A stretch of 64,000 nt of DNA from Flaveria trinervia (taxonomy: Eukaryota > Streptophyta > Magnoliopsida > Asterales > Asteraceae). Below are positions 21,036-32,946 of this stretch, piece after piece (within the stretch, counting starts at the first letter, position 1; every line of letters starts with the position of its first letter). Below the pieces are notes generated by a model. The model had not been told where the DNA came from and ran no database searches. It saw nothing but the letters and a program-made list of their open reading frames with translations. The translations under genes and the position numbers were made by a program. Where the stretch lies: positions 45,383,890-45,447,889 of the forward strand of contig CM046458.1 in the NCBI GenBank assembly GCA_025506515.1, written 5' to 3'.

Positions 21036-22707
21036 TGTTGGATCAAGAAGAAGGCTGGTGCAACCAAAACCAAACACTTAGACTCTTTTTGGTACAACTT
21101 GTAAAGGACTTCCGAAGCTAAGTATGGAACTTCCGAAGGAAATGGAGGTGTTCCGAAGACAAAGTGCAAAATTAACTTCTGAAGGAAAAGCTCCAACTTC
21201 CGAAGACAAAGTCTTCTCTTCCAAAGTTCAAGACTACATGATCGGTTTGTGTCACTAAACACTTGGTTTTCTCTCAAGCTCACTTAAACAACACTCTCGA
21301 TGAAAGCAGAGTCTTTAAGAGTTGATAACAATATAATAAGTAATAATCAAACACAAGAAGTAATTTTCAAGGTACTTGCATATATTGCTTCCCAACTCAA
21401 GTATTACAAGACTCTTACAAGCATGTGTTTATGAGTTACAATGAGAACCTATATCTAATACTACCTACAGTCCGATATACTTTGATACCAGCTGGAATCC
21501 TCTAACTAAAGCAAATACTACAAAGTTATAGTTTAAGGTATCTCATATAAGACTTTATCTAAGATAGGGTAGTCAGGACATGTCCCTGACTTACCTTTTG
21601 TCACCAACTAAAGTTGGTAACTTGTACTAACATAAAAAGGTAAACACTGGAATAAAGTATGGTTAACTACATGGCTCTTTGAGAAAATGCCATGCAGTAT
21701 CAGAGGTCTGCAGTGGAGTGTCGAGACCATATTTATGTCCACTGGTTCATAGCAGTGTCTTCCGAAGGTTAAATGGCTTCAGAAGAACAAGTATATCCAA
21801 GGCCACTTATACTTCGGAAGTGGCTGCTTCTTTCGAGAATTGAGAACTTCTTCTTCTTCATACTTCGGAAGTAGTCTTCTGATTTCTTCCTTTGAGACTT
21901 CATCTTCGGAAGTGAATACTTTATCTTCAGAAGTAGAGCTTTGCCTTCGGAAGTGGAACTTTTGCTTTGTCTTCGGAAGAACTCTACTTCCTTCGGATGT
22001 TCCACACTTTTGTGAGCAGCACCAAAATTTGTCTAAGTGATTTGGTTTAGGTTGCACCAGCCTTCTTCTTGATCCAAGAACGACATAGAAGAATTCAAAT
22101 TCAATGACTTCCGAAGTAGTTGTCCCTAAGCCGTGGAAGAAATAGTCTATTCGGAAGTATAAAAGGCTTCGGAAGAACTTGTTCTTCCAAAGCCAATTAA
22201 CCTTCGGAAGATGCTGCTATGAACCAATGGACATAAGTATGGTCTCTGACACTCCGTTGTAGACCTCTGATACTTTATGTCATTTTCCCAAAAGGCTATG
22301 TTCACATTTATATGTTAGTACAAGTTGCCAACTTTAGTTGGTGACAAAAGGTAAGTCATGGACATGTCATGACTACCATATCTTAGATAAGACATTATCT
22401 AAGATACCTTAACTATAGATTTGTAGTATATTGTTTGGTTAGAGGATTCTAGCTGGTATCAAAGTATATCCGGTTGTAGATAGTAGTATATATAGTTTCT
22501 CATTGTAACTCTTGTAGTAAGCTTGTAAGAGTCTTGTAAACTTTGAGTTTAGAAGTAATATATACAAGTATCTTGAAATTTATTCTCTTGTGTTTTCCTT
22601 GTGTTACTTAGTACATCATAATCAACTCTTAGAAGAACTCTGCTTCTTGAGTGTTTGTTAGTGAGTTTGAGAGAAATACTTGTGTTGAGTATAAAATCGA
22701 TGTTGCA
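21036..22707 (+). repeat. Solo type A LTR, plus orientation, duplication ATTTA, split by an inverted copy
   Basis: It begins TGTTGGATCAAGAAG at 21036 and ends ATGTTGCA at 22707, with ATTTA on both sides (21031-21035 and 22708-22712). The reading from 21036-21234 resumes at 22080, where the type A sequence continues (TAGAAGAATTCAAATTCAATG, then CTTCCGAAG words). No retroelement coding sequence is attached. Confidence 0.85.
21235..22079 (-). repeat. Solo type A LTR, minus orientation, inside the other type A LTR
   Basis: The complete type A sequence in reverse, from TACATGATCGG (worn TGCAGGATC end) to GGTTGCACCAGCC and GATCCAAGA. The flanks AAGAC (21230-21234) and ACGAC (22080-22084) differ at one base and are a plausible target duplication. 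Together with its host LTR it makes a potential hairpin. Confidence 0.8.
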
Positions 22708-22712
22708 ATTTA

Positions 22713-24232
22713 TTATAACATTTTTTATATTAACTTTTTTATAACCGAGAACTGAATCGATCATGAGATCACATCTTCAAGATATACTTTAGCACAAAGA
22801 TGAAATTAAACATCAGCAAGCAATAAGATAACACTGATAACTAAATCTAATCACAATCTTTGAATGATTTGAAATTCTTAAACAAATCAATGACGATTGC
22901 TGATATGTTTGTCCATTTAAACCCATGTCCTATCTTTTTCAACAAGCAGTAGATGATTCGTTAAGGTTCGATTAATACGTTAGAATGCTAGGACTCCACA
23001 ATCATTTGGCAAAAACCCTCACCCAACCTCAGGATTTCTTAAATTTTGTTACGATCCTTATAGAACAAGGCTTGTGCATTAGTGTGTAAGTGATTATCAA
23101 CAGAATATTGCATTTGTGATGGATTCATCATTGAAATGAATAGACACAACTTAGACCAAAATGGTGAGAGCTCCAGGTCTATACTCACGTATAACAAATT
23201 AGTTGACCATTTAATATGTGTCGATAAGAGCTCAGGTTAGTACTTTCATACAGCAAAGGAGATCATCACTCCAGGTCAGTACTTCCATACAGCATAGAAG
23301 ATTAGCACAAACACAAGACACATAAATACACCAAACATGGCTCAAAGATATGGCTTATATGATTTGTATCATAGTGGGTGAAAGATCAATTCTCAATCCA
23401 ATTTTTGTCGGGACTCAGTTTTCGTGCAGGCCAAAAAGATTGCGTAAATCCTGACATCCTTAAGCATATATTTTAATTTAAATCATTATGTTTCTGTCTA
23501 CTTTATTCTACAGGCTGAGTCTACCAAGCATATCATTAGTGAATCTATTTGTTTTCCTATTAAAAATAAGATGTAAATTAGATGACAACATCAGTTACTA
23601 TCATTTCTTATTTTAAAATGCAAGTCATGCAAGAACAAGCATATTAAGAAGATTTACAATCATTTCCCTGTCATCTCGAATCAAGTTCCTAGTTCTCTTT
23701 TTATTTTTATTACTATACTATCCCCCTAAATTATTATTTTTGCAAGCCTACTTTTTATTTTATTATATTTTTTATTTTTATTTTTTAATTCTATTATAAA
23801 ATTGTACAGAAATAGATATTTATCAAAGAAGGTCTTCCAAACTACACTGATATGAAGATAAAAAATTAATTATCAAGAAATATGAATGATTGTGAAGTGA
23901 GAACTGTGATTATGCAGATAAAAATCCAGATTGTGGATAAAATACCATGACCTGAACCTGTTTGTTACGCTACATATTTGAATTATGAACAACCTCTGTC
24001 GGTAAACCAGATTGCTAATAGTCCTCCTGAATTGTTTCTGCACTCATAAATACATTAGTTTGAAAGAGAAACCCTGACCATTGTAGTTGAGGGTGTTCCT
24101 TTTGTGACGATATAAGTAACTTGCTTTAACAAACAATCTGATGAAATATCAGAGATAACTGTATCCTTCTTTTAATTTGCCAAATGTGTTTTGGTTCAAC
24201 TAATTTGGATTTTAATGAATTAAATTTGGAAA
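22713..24232. other. Non-coding tail of the gag-only element with short dispersed repeats
   Basis: No coding signal. A phrase like CAGGTC(A/T)(A/G)TACTTTCATACAGCA recurs between 23167 and 23300. From 23690 to 23800 it is very AT-rich. The minus-strand gag ends near 24233. I see nothing else. Confidence 0.5.
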
Positions 24233-26273
24233 TCATTTTTTGTTTAAGACCGGAAGGAAAAGAATTTGGTTTGAATCTTTAGTCATTTTCATCTTTGAAT
24301 CATGTGAAACCGGCTTCACACGAAAAGGTTTGGATGGAGGGATATTCATCCAGCCATTCAAAAATGTGTGCTTTTTACCTCTTAAACCTGAGAAGCAACT
24401 CGTGTTGCCTTTACCATCTAGAAGATTCTTTATAGACTTACATCTGGAGAAACAATTTCGTTTGCCTTTACCATTCGAAGCAAGTCTTTGAGGGCACTCT
24501 TTACCACATGACCTTCTTTTCCACACTCAAAACAAGCCTTGAAATGCTTTTGATGCTTGACTGAACCATGTGGTGCAGGTGGGGATGAGGATTGCTTTGA
24601 GATTGTAGCAAATTCTTGCTTGTTCTGAAGTTTCCCGTGCTGAATAGGGAATGAGATCTTCACTGATTGACTGGGTTGTTTTTTAGTTGGAGAACAGATC
24701 CGTATTGGTCTTGATTTAGCTTTGGAAGCTTTTGTGACTTGACAAGGTAAGGAGATATCTTGATCTTTAAGAACCAACACGCTCCTCTGTGATTGATTTA
24801 TCATCTGAGCTTATCCAGTCTCGTATACATAGATCTTTCTCCAATAGATTTTGATAGACACCTCTTATTGTGTCAGCTTTGATTATAGGATTCTGATTGC
24901 TTGACGATTCGACACCTGTTCCTTCTTTAACAAACCTGACAGGAACAAACGAGGGAATATTATCTGTTTTGAATTTGTTGAAGAAGGTTGGAGAAGCACT
25001 GATATTGGTTTTGGAGCATCAGAGGTGGAATCGTCATTAATCTTCTTATCTGACCCCTGCCTGAGGAATCCAAAACCTACAGAAGAATCCTACACATCTC
25101 TAAACTCTTTAAAATTAACATTGCTTAAACCTGCATTTAAACGATTAGTTTCTGTAGCTTCAATCAAATCATTTGTTGAATGAGGTCTAGGGATTGGTGA
25201 ATAACATAAAGTAGAAGGGGGTGGAATTGAATTAAATATAGTTTCATTATCATATTTATATCCAATCCCATGTTTTAGCCGTGCCCCTTGTTGTTTAGAA
25301 ATAAGCTCATCTTTTTTCATGTGTGAAATGATCCATTTATTAAGCTTTATTTGAAGTTGTGCCGTTACAAATTGAGCTAAAACAACCCTTTCTCTCAAAA
25401 TATTAATTTTAATGTTACGCTCCATAATGGTTCTTCTTAAAAGATCATTTTCAGCCAATGCTTCATTAAGTTTCCTTGAAAAATCAATTTTATTTTCTTT
25501 AATTACTCATTGATTATTTTTAATTCTTTTTTATTTTTCAATAACAATTTGTTTGCCTTATAAATCCCAAATAACCGGATTTTGCATGACGAAGAACATA
25601 TATCCTTAACAGTCTCATAAGGAAGACCCGTGATAGTTCGTTCTGCAGCTAAGCTCTTTTCACAGTTGCAAACCCTTATGATTTTTTTGTGTTTATCTTC
25701 TTTGACATTTAACATCTCGTCAGCCTCAGGTTCTTTTCTCTTTTATCAGCTTTTCAGCCTTATCATCATCGGTTCTCACAAACTTTGGTTTATCATCATC
25801 ATCGACTGTCTAAATTTCACAGTTCTCTTCAACAGTTTCTCTGAATTCAAAATTTAAATCCGAATCAATTCTCAATAACTTCAACTATTCAATAATCTCA
25901 GTTTTGTAAACAAGATCAGTATTAAGCGTGTGGGTTTGATGTGGGAACACAACTTGTTTGAAATTCATTTCTTTCGATATCCAGCTCGAGAGATTTAGTT
26001 TGTTGATCATATCCATAAGTTTTGTGTCGACATAACCTCTTTCTTGCTTCAACATTTTAACTTGATGATTCCATGCAGACGGAAGAGAGTCAAGAAGCTT
26101 TTAAATTTGTTCATGATTACTAAGATCTGGAACATGCTTCTTTAGATTATTTGCCACCTTAATAATCGATCAATTAAATCTGACAATTATTCGTTCTTTG
26201 TACCTACAAAACAGTCAAATCGGCTTTGTGTCATTATAAGATTATCTGATTTAAAGTTTTCTGAAGATGACAT
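24233..26273 (-). pseudogene. gag of the non-autonomous element: capsid, coiled coil, zinc knuckle
   Basis: The start MSSSENFKSDNLIMTQSRFD at 26273 is followed by capsid-like residues in several frames (LLDSLPSAWNHQ region near 26080). A lysine-rich coiled-coil section follows with the motif AAERTITGLPYETVKDICSS and RLFGIYKANKLLLKNKKEL (25715-25503), then ENDLLRRTIMERNIKI and QGARLKHGIGYKYDNE (25458-25090). The knuckle near 24500 reads CFECGKEGHVVKSA: the last cysteine is replaced by serine. Gag with a long coiled coil is known from Sirevirus-like copia elements. The frame is broken near 26190, 25500, 25090 and 24800. Confidence 0.8.
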
Positions 26274-26429
26274 TTTACTAAAAAAATTGAACAATTAAAC
26301 GCCCCAAAAGTATTTTTCCCAAAAATTTTAAAATCATTCCCCCCGGAAAAATATTTTTTTTAAATCTTTTAAAATCGGTGAATATTTGTTTATCGGGATG
26401 AAATCAATTAATACCAACTGGGGGGAGAG

Positions 26430-26770
26430 AAGTCATCTTTGACATTCTAGTTTTGCTGAATAGATGATAATTTCGCCGAAATTGTAATTTCGCAAAGCTA
26501 GTTTTGTAGTGAAAGCTAGTTTCGCTGATCCGACAGTAGTTCGCAGACAATTTCAATAGCAGTTTCGTCGGCAATTTCGTACGAAACAACTTGAACTTTC
26601 ATTCAATGGTACTTTTGGCAACAATTTCGCTCGTAAATCACTCACAAACATTGTTGAACTTTCGTTCAATGATACTAGTTCGCTGGAAAGCTGAGAACAA
26701 CTTCAAAGTGGATAACACTGGTAGTTTCACTAGAAGAGCAGCACGGTTTTGCTGAATGAATATCTTGTTT
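26430..26770 (-). repeat. Leader with repeated GCGAAA-type words
   Basis: Between PBS and gag the minus strand repeats GCGAAA/TCGGCGAAA/GCGAAACTAG words about a dozen times with irregular spacing, interrupted by two copies of TTGAACGAAAGTT-like sequence (about 26595-26610 and 26655-26670). It is a non-coding leader. Confidence 0.7.
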
Positions 26771-27020
26771 CGCTTGAAGAAGCTGAAAAGCTTCTTCCAC
26801 ATGAAATCGATCTGAAATCTCCAAAATCTCAATGGATTTGAGATTCGATGATTAACATAGCTTCTCCAACCAAAAACAACCAAACTTCAATCAAATTCCA
26901 TATCAATATCACTCAAATTTGATCCGAAATTAATGAAATATTGATAATAACCAAAAACAACTAAAAACCTCATTTTTCTCTCTAAAAATCTTCAAATCTT
27001 TAATAAAATTGATTCAAAAT

Positions 27021-27033
27021 AGCTCTGATACCA
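27021..27033 (-). other. Primer binding site, initiator-Met tRNA, exact
   Basis: The minus strand reads TGGTATCAGAGCT, an exact match to the tRNA-iMet type site, directly after the LTR end at 27037. Confidence 0.9.
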
Positions 27034-27036
27034 AAT

Positions 27037-27473
27037 TTTTAACCCAAGTTAAACACACTTGAATCAAATCATAAAGATTATGGATCAAAATATGATAAAC
27101 ACACTAAAATCCCAATTTGATCTATATTGATTGCATATAATTTGTACAAAGTGAAAACCCCCAATCAATTGGTCATTCAACCATTAGTCAACACTAATGA
27201 CAATTAACCTGTTTATAGTGAATATAATATTCACTAATTGCATATAAAACATAAAAATAACTAAAACAAGATAAATTACATTTTGTTCACACAAAATATA
27301 TTATTACAATAAAACTCCTAGTCATCTAAAGCTTCAACGTCTCGTCTCGGCTCTTCGTCTCGAGCGTATCAGGTTTGACTTTGGCATTGACTTTGACCGT
27401 GATGTTGACTTTTGTTGACTTTTGTTGACTTTAACTGTGTTGATAATATAGACTACCTTGTACAGCTCCAACA
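27037..27473 (-). repeat. 5' LTR of the gag-only element
   Basis: It matches 20017-20483, lacking an internal stretch (the CACTTAATTCCCTAGACTTA part of the other copy). Its end nearest the PBS is worn (TTTTAACCC in place of TGTTAACCC). CCACT follows at 27474. Confidence 0.9.
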
Positions 27474-27478
27474 CCACT

Positions 27479-28247
27479 TTTCCACATCTCCAACAAGGAA
27501 GTTTTGCTTTCTTAATGTATTGTTTGTTGTCATTGTTAAACTTACATTTATTACCATTTTAACTTGTTGAACCTTTTTAAATTCATATCATTGTCAACAA
27601 CATTGACCGAGGATGATGTTGGGTTTTTACCTTGGTTTTATCAACTTTTTGAGCCCGAAGTGATTTCTCAATTCAAATATGACTACCCAATTGAACCAAT
27701 GTCAGATACTCAATTTGATGTTTGAGAGTATGTTTAAAGTCCTTCCACAGAGGTGGAAACTTGTCGATTATGCTCGACACAAAGATTGACTCGTCCATAT
27801 GCATATCATGTTGTGCATATTAACCTATGATATGCAACAACTCATTATACTATTCCACTACTGACCTAGAATTTATCATTCAGTGATTGTTAAAATTACT
27901 TATCAGGAATTTCTTGCTTGATGCATCCTCAGCTATGTATTTTGCTTCAAGAGAATCTAGAGATCTTTGGTTGATTCCGCTTTCTAATATACGTCAAAGA
28001 GTGAGTCAGTCATACCATTAAGTATGTGACCTCTGCAGATATAATCCCCAAAGAGTGAATCAGTATCCTTCTCTATTATTTCATCTTCCCCTACATATGG
28101 CATTAGCGTAGAAAATACATATGCAACCTTCAATATCATCAACAAGAAATGCATCTTTTTTTTCCATGGCCTAAAGTCGTGACCCTTAAGTTTTTCCAAA
28201 TTGGCAAACTTACCAGACATGTCCCGAACCTATTCCCCACTTGCCAT
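27479..28247 (-). pseudogene. Older copia gag and first half of its zinc knuckle
   Basis: The start codon region at 28247 encodes MASGE, a stop, then VRDMSGKFANLEKL and GHDFRPWKKKMHFLL, typical for this plant copia gag. DYICRGHILNGMTDSLFDVY (28080-27984) follows, and further capsid residues in broken frames. The final codons (27500-27474) give CWRCGK, the first half of a CCHC knuckle, whose second half (VGYF, KHCR) is found at 20016-19985 on the other side of the insertion. The usual knuckle His is Tyr here. Confidence 0.85.
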
Positions 28248-28638
28248 TTGAATCAAATTTATTTGAAGTGATCTTAATATCAATTTAAATCAAACATAAA
28301 TGATTAAATCTATTTCCAATAATTGAAATCTCTTTCGTAGAACCAAGTTTAATTAATTAGAATCCCACTAGCCTTGAATTGTTAATATCCTTTGATTATA
28401 ATTCCACAAGCGCACGAACTAGATTCAAGTGTCCACACCAATATTTCTTAATTGTATATTCAAGTTTAGGTCGTTGAAATCCAACGATTGGTTTAATCGT
28501 TGTTAAACAAAATTATTCTAATCAAGAACCAATCCAAATCTTGTTAAATCTTGCCAAACAGAACACTAACAATTCAGTAAATCCCTTACATTATGTTTGG
28601 TGCTAACCGTAACGATCAACAACACCGAACATGCACTG
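28248..28638 (-). repeat. Older copia 5' LTR, PBS-proximal part
   Basis: Sequence between the older copia gag start and the gypsy insertion. By position it is the R/U5 end of the LTR and leader. No matching copy exists in the window because the other LTR is truncated, and I could not find a clear primer site. CACTG at 28634-28638 is the gypsy target duplication. Confidence 0.6.
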
Positions 28639-29176
28639 TTATGTGGGCCCAAGTGTAAATAAGTAAGCTATAGCCTCTTTAAAGGTCCAAGATCGTTTAT
28701 CAAAAGGGGTTTTACTAAAGTGGGTGTAACTTGGGCTATAAGTCTTTATTTTGGTCCTGTGACCAGTCAAAACAACCGTTGGATTGAGGAGCACGTTTTC
28801 ACAAACTGCCGTATTCTTTTGACCATTGGACCAGTCATCGATTTGGCCCAAAAACTGCTTATTTTTTGAGTTATTTCAATTTTTATCTTATTTTTATATT
28901 TTGTTAGACTTTACATTTGGCCCAGTTTTTTGCTCGTTTATGTTTTGTGGTCTATTCGATTTTTGTTTTGTTTCTTTATATGCTTGTAAGAGAATGAAGG
29001 ATTTATTATTGATGTTTATGAAAAAAAACTTTTTTCTCTCTATCATAGTGTGTGTTAGTGTAAAATCCTAGTTATCGGCATTCTTCGTGAATCAACGATA
29101 AATTAGAAGAATTGTTCCTGGTATTCTCGTTGAATCAACAGGTTCAATTGTTATCCTTCTGTTTCCGACTGCATCA
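28639..29176 (+). repeat. 5' LTR of the CRM-like gypsy element
   Basis: It runs from TTATGTGGGCCCAAGTG to CCGACTGCATCA and matches 32895-33441 by eye (GACCAGTCAAAAC, AGGAGCACGTTTTCACAAACT, GTATTCTCG). Confidence 0.9.
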
Positions 29177-29178
29177 GT

Positions 29179-29191
29179 TGGTATCAGAGCC
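29179..29191 (+). other. Primer binding site, initiator-Met tRNA, exact
   Basis: TGGTATCAGAGCC two bases after the 5' LTR end. Confidence 0.9.
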
Positions 29192-29216
29192 AAATTTCCT
29201 GATGAAGATGCCTCCA

Positions 29217-30238
29217 TGAAGAAGACCTCTTAATGATGTTCATGAGCAGGAGTTGGAACGACGTATTATGGCAAGGATGGAGGAGCGTTTAGATCAATCT
29301 TTTGATGAGTTGGCTGATCAAATGCAAAGTTTAATGAAGCAGCAGATAATGAATGTCTATTTTATGAGGGTGACGGTTCTTCTTCTAATGAAAATGTATC
29401 GCAGAATCGAAGGGGCGATCATAGGCGTTGGGAGGCATGAATGAGAACTAGTACTCCTGAATTTGATGGTGATACTATGAATCTAGAGAATTTCATTGAT
29501 TGCCTTGTTGTTACTAAAGAAGTGTTTGAATTCAAAGTGGTTCTGGAAGACAAAAAGGTTTCTTCAGAGTGTAAGAAATCTGGTAAAAGAAATATGTTCG
29601 CTAATCCTGAGGAGTGGGAAGATGGTGGTGAGGCTAATGCAAATGACGAAGACACTCCAATATTTGTCGAAGAGGTTGAGTACGAGGAAGAGGAGGTGCC
29701 TGGAAAGGTAGGAACATGCCTAGTGATTAGACGTTCATGCTATACCCCTAAGGCAAATGACAATGATTGGCTTAAGCATGTAATCTTTCATTCAATATGT
29801 ACCATTTTGGGGAAGGTTTGTACTTATGTTATTGATTCGGGAAGCTTTGATAATTTAGTTTCTGAGGAAGATGTTATAAAGTTGAGCTTAAAAAAAGAGA
29901 ACCATCCTAAGCCTTACAAGCTCTAATGGCTTAAGAAGGGAGGTAAGGTGCCAGTAACCAAGCATACCCTTGTTTCTTTTTCTGTTGGTAAAACATACAA
30001 GGACGAAGTCTAGTGTGATTTGATTCCCATGGATGCCTGCCATTTGTTGTTGGATAGGCCTTGGGAATATGATTGCAATGTGGAGCATAATGGGTGGTTT
30101 AATACTTATAGTTTTGTTTTTTATAACTTGAAGATAACATTGTTACCCACCAAACCTACTGCTACCCTGTTGACTCTTTCTCAATTTGAGGACGAGTTGG
30201 AGGCTAGGGATGATGTTTTTGTGCTAATAGGTAAATAA
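29217..30238 (+). pseudogene. gypsy gag remnant and aspartic protease
   Basis: The gag start is legible as RPLNDVHEQELERRIM with the helical ERLDQSFDELADQMQ (29253-29340). Most of the capsid is then missing: after NFIDCLVVTKEVFEFK the reading jumps to a glutamate-rich stretch near the protease. The protease site is YVIDSGSFDNLVS (about 29825-29865), with DSG intact. MDACHLLLDRPWEYDCN (30029-30080) is the expected protease C-terminal block. Compared with full chromovirus gag, several hundred residues including the zinc knuckle are absent. Confidence 0.8.
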
Positions 30239-30259
30239 GTGGTTGAGGTGCTAATGTTC

Positions 30260-32946
30260 CTGATGCTATGATTCCTCTACTTGAGGAATTTTCTGATGTT
30301 TTTCCCACTAAATTGCCCGATGGTTTGCCACCTTTGCGTGACATCCAACATCTTATTGATCTAGAACCTAGATGATAGTTCCCTAATAGGCCACATTACT
30401 AGATGAGCCTAGCAGAGCATGAGGAGTTGCAAAGACAAGTTGAGGAGTTGGTATCTAAGGGCCATGTTCGTGAAAGTATGAGTCATTGTGTTGTTCCTAC
30501 TTTGTTGACTTCATAAAAAGATGGCACTTGGCGTATGTGTGTTGACAGTCGAGCTATCAACAAGATTATTATGAGGTATAGGTTTCCTATCCCTAGACTT
30601 GATGATTTGCTTGATCAGATTATTGGTGCTACCATTTTCACAAAGTTGGATTTGAAGAGTGGATACTACCAGATTCATCTTAGGCCTGGTGATGAATGGA
30701 AAACTGCCTTCAAAACTTGTGAAGGATTGTTGGTAATGCCTTTTGGTTTATCAAACGCACCAAGCACTTTTATGTGTGTGATGAATTAGTCGCTCAGACC
30801 TTTCATTGGGAAATTTGTGGTGGTGCATTTTGATGACATTCTTATCTATAGAGATTCTTACAGTGAGCACCTCATGCATGTCAGGCAAGTTTTGTCTTTA
30901 GTTTGCAGGGATAGTTTCTATGCAGCAACAAAGAACTGTATTTTTATGACCCCTAAGGTTCTATTTTTAGGATATGTTGTTTATGGCGGGGGAATACAAG
31001 TGTATGAATCTAAAGTAGCAGCCATTAAAAATTGGCCAACTCCTACTACCATTACTGAAGTTTGTAGTTTTCATGGACTTGCTTCTTTTTATAGACGATT
31101 CTTTCCACATTTCAGTTCTATTATGGCTCCAGTGACAAACTATATGAAGGGGAAGACATTTGTATGGACAAAAGAGACCGAGCTTGATTTTCAAGCTATA
31201 AAAGACAAGCTCACAACAACACCTATTCTGGTATTGCCTGATTTTTCTCAAGTATTTGAACTTCATACTAATGCCTCCAAGGTCAGGATTAGTGGGGTGC
31301 TTAGTCAAGGTGACCGACCTATTGCTTACTTTAAAAAGAAATTGACAAGTCCAAAGTTGAGGTATAACACTTATGCTTTGGAGTTTTGTGTGATGGTCCA
31401 AGTTGTAAAGCATTGGCGTCACTGTCTATTTCACACAAAGTTTCTTTTGTTCCCCGATCATGATTCTTTAAGGCATATTCGTACACAAGACAAGGTGTCA
31501 CATAAGCATGGACGTTGGTTAGGATTTCTTGAAAATTTTACTTTTGTAGTTAAACACAAAACTGGAGTTTCAAACTGATTTATTGATGCCCTAAGCAGGA
31601 GGAGTAATTTGCTTATGTCAATGAGGGTTCATGTGCCGGGCTTAGATGTCACTCGCGAGCAGTTAGTCATTGATCCATATTTTTCAGTTATTATGCAGGA
31701 TGTGTAGACTGGACAGAAGTCATATTTTCTGGTACAAGATGGTTTTCTGTTCAAATGGAATCAACTATGTATTCCTGATTCTAGTCTACATTTACAAATT
31801 ATTAAGGAGTTGCATGGGAAAGGGCACGTTGGTCATGATCGTACTCTACAGCTGGTACAAGCTTCTTATTTCTGGCCTACCATGAGGAAAGAAGTGGATC
31901 GTTATGTGAAGAGGTGTCGTATTTGTCAAGTTTCTAAGGGCATAACTAGTAACGCGAGTCTCTATATGCCATTGTCAGTTCCTTTGCAGCCATGGGTTGA
32001 TATTAGCATGGATTTTGTGTTAGGATTGCCGTGTATATAGAGGGGTAGCGACTCTATCTTTGTTGTTGTTGATAGGTTTTCCAAGATGGTTCATTTTATT
32101 CCTTGTAAGAAGACAACCGATGTTGTTAATGTGGCATAACTTTTCTTTTGTGATGTGTATCGCTTACATGGATTGTCTTCTTCCATTGTTTCTAATCGGG
32201 ATACCGCTTTTTGGGTCATATTTGGCGCAGCCTATGGAGGATGTTGAATACCCAACTCAGTTTCAGTAGTGCTTATCATCCACAAACAGATGGCCAAACT
32301 GAAGTTGTAAACCGTTCACTTGGTAATTTGTTGCGATGTCTAGTCGGTGATCATGTGAAAGCATGGGACCAGAAACTATACCAAGCCGAGTTTGCTCACA
32401 ATCATGTTGTTAATCGAAGTATGAGGTTTAGCCCATTTCAGGTAGTTTATTCTTCTCAACCTCGAGCCCCACTTGATTTAATGTCATTTCATGCATCTGG
32501 CTCTGTCCCCAAAAAGGTTCAAGATTTTGTGGAGGGATTGCATGAAGTTCATAAAGTTATTCAATCATAATTTGACCAAAGCGAATGCCAAGTACAAGAA
32601 AGTTGCTGATAAAAAACAAAGGCATGTTGATTTTGTAGAAGGTGACTTTGTTTGGGCTATGCTAACTAAAGATCATTTTTAAGTGGGGGAGTACAACAAG
32701 TTGTCTTAAAAAAATATTGGTCCTGTTGAAATTGTGCAGAAGATGAACCCTAATGCATATCGACTAGAGTTGCCTAGCCATACTCGGTGTTCTGATGTGT
32801 TTAATGTGAAACATTTGTTGCCATATCATGGTGATTCTTCTGATGATGAGGTCGTTAAGAATTCGAAGATGAATTTTGTCTACCCAGGATGGATTGATGT
32901 GGGCCCAAGTATGGATGATCAAGCTATAGCATTTTCGGAGGCCTAA
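30260..32946 (+). pseudogene. gypsy RT, RNase H and integrase, CRM-like
   Basis: RT motifs: RMCVDSRAINKII, FTKLDLKSGYYQIHL (first Asp), VMPFGLSNAPSTFM, a stop at 30787-30789, then VVHFDDILIYRDS, where the YVDD-box equivalent is HFDD (both Asp kept). RNase H (about 31250-31570) has ELHTNASKVRISGVL, so the usual first Asp of CDAS is Asn. Integrase: zinc finger HGKGHVGHD and CRICQVSKG, core MDFVLGLP, VVVDRFSKMVHF, SAYHPQTDGQTEVVNRSL (catalytic Glu). The C-terminal GPVEIVQKMNPNAYRLEL and FNVKHLLPYHGDSSDDE run on into the 3' LTR to the stop at 32946. Frames break near 31580, 32040 and 32250. Confidence 0.9.

Larger units (their letters stand above)
20017..27473 (-). mobile_element. Gag-only (non-autonomous) copia-like LTR element, duplication CCACT
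   Basis: Two LTRs (20017-20483 and 27037-27473) flank the block, and CCACT lies immediately outside both (20012-20016 and 27474-27478). The minus strand runs LTR, initiator-Met PBS (27033-27021), leader, gag (26273-24233), a non-coding tail, purine tract (20499-20484) and LTR. No protease, integrase or RT was found, so it must have relied on another element. It sits inside the zinc-knuckle codons of the older copia. Two solo LTRs of another family lie in its tail (21036-22707). Confidence 0.85.

Noticed and set aside
30967..31422. 151-codon minus-strand frame
   Set aside because: Antisense shadow of the gypsy RT/RNase H, which has clear motifs on the plus strand.
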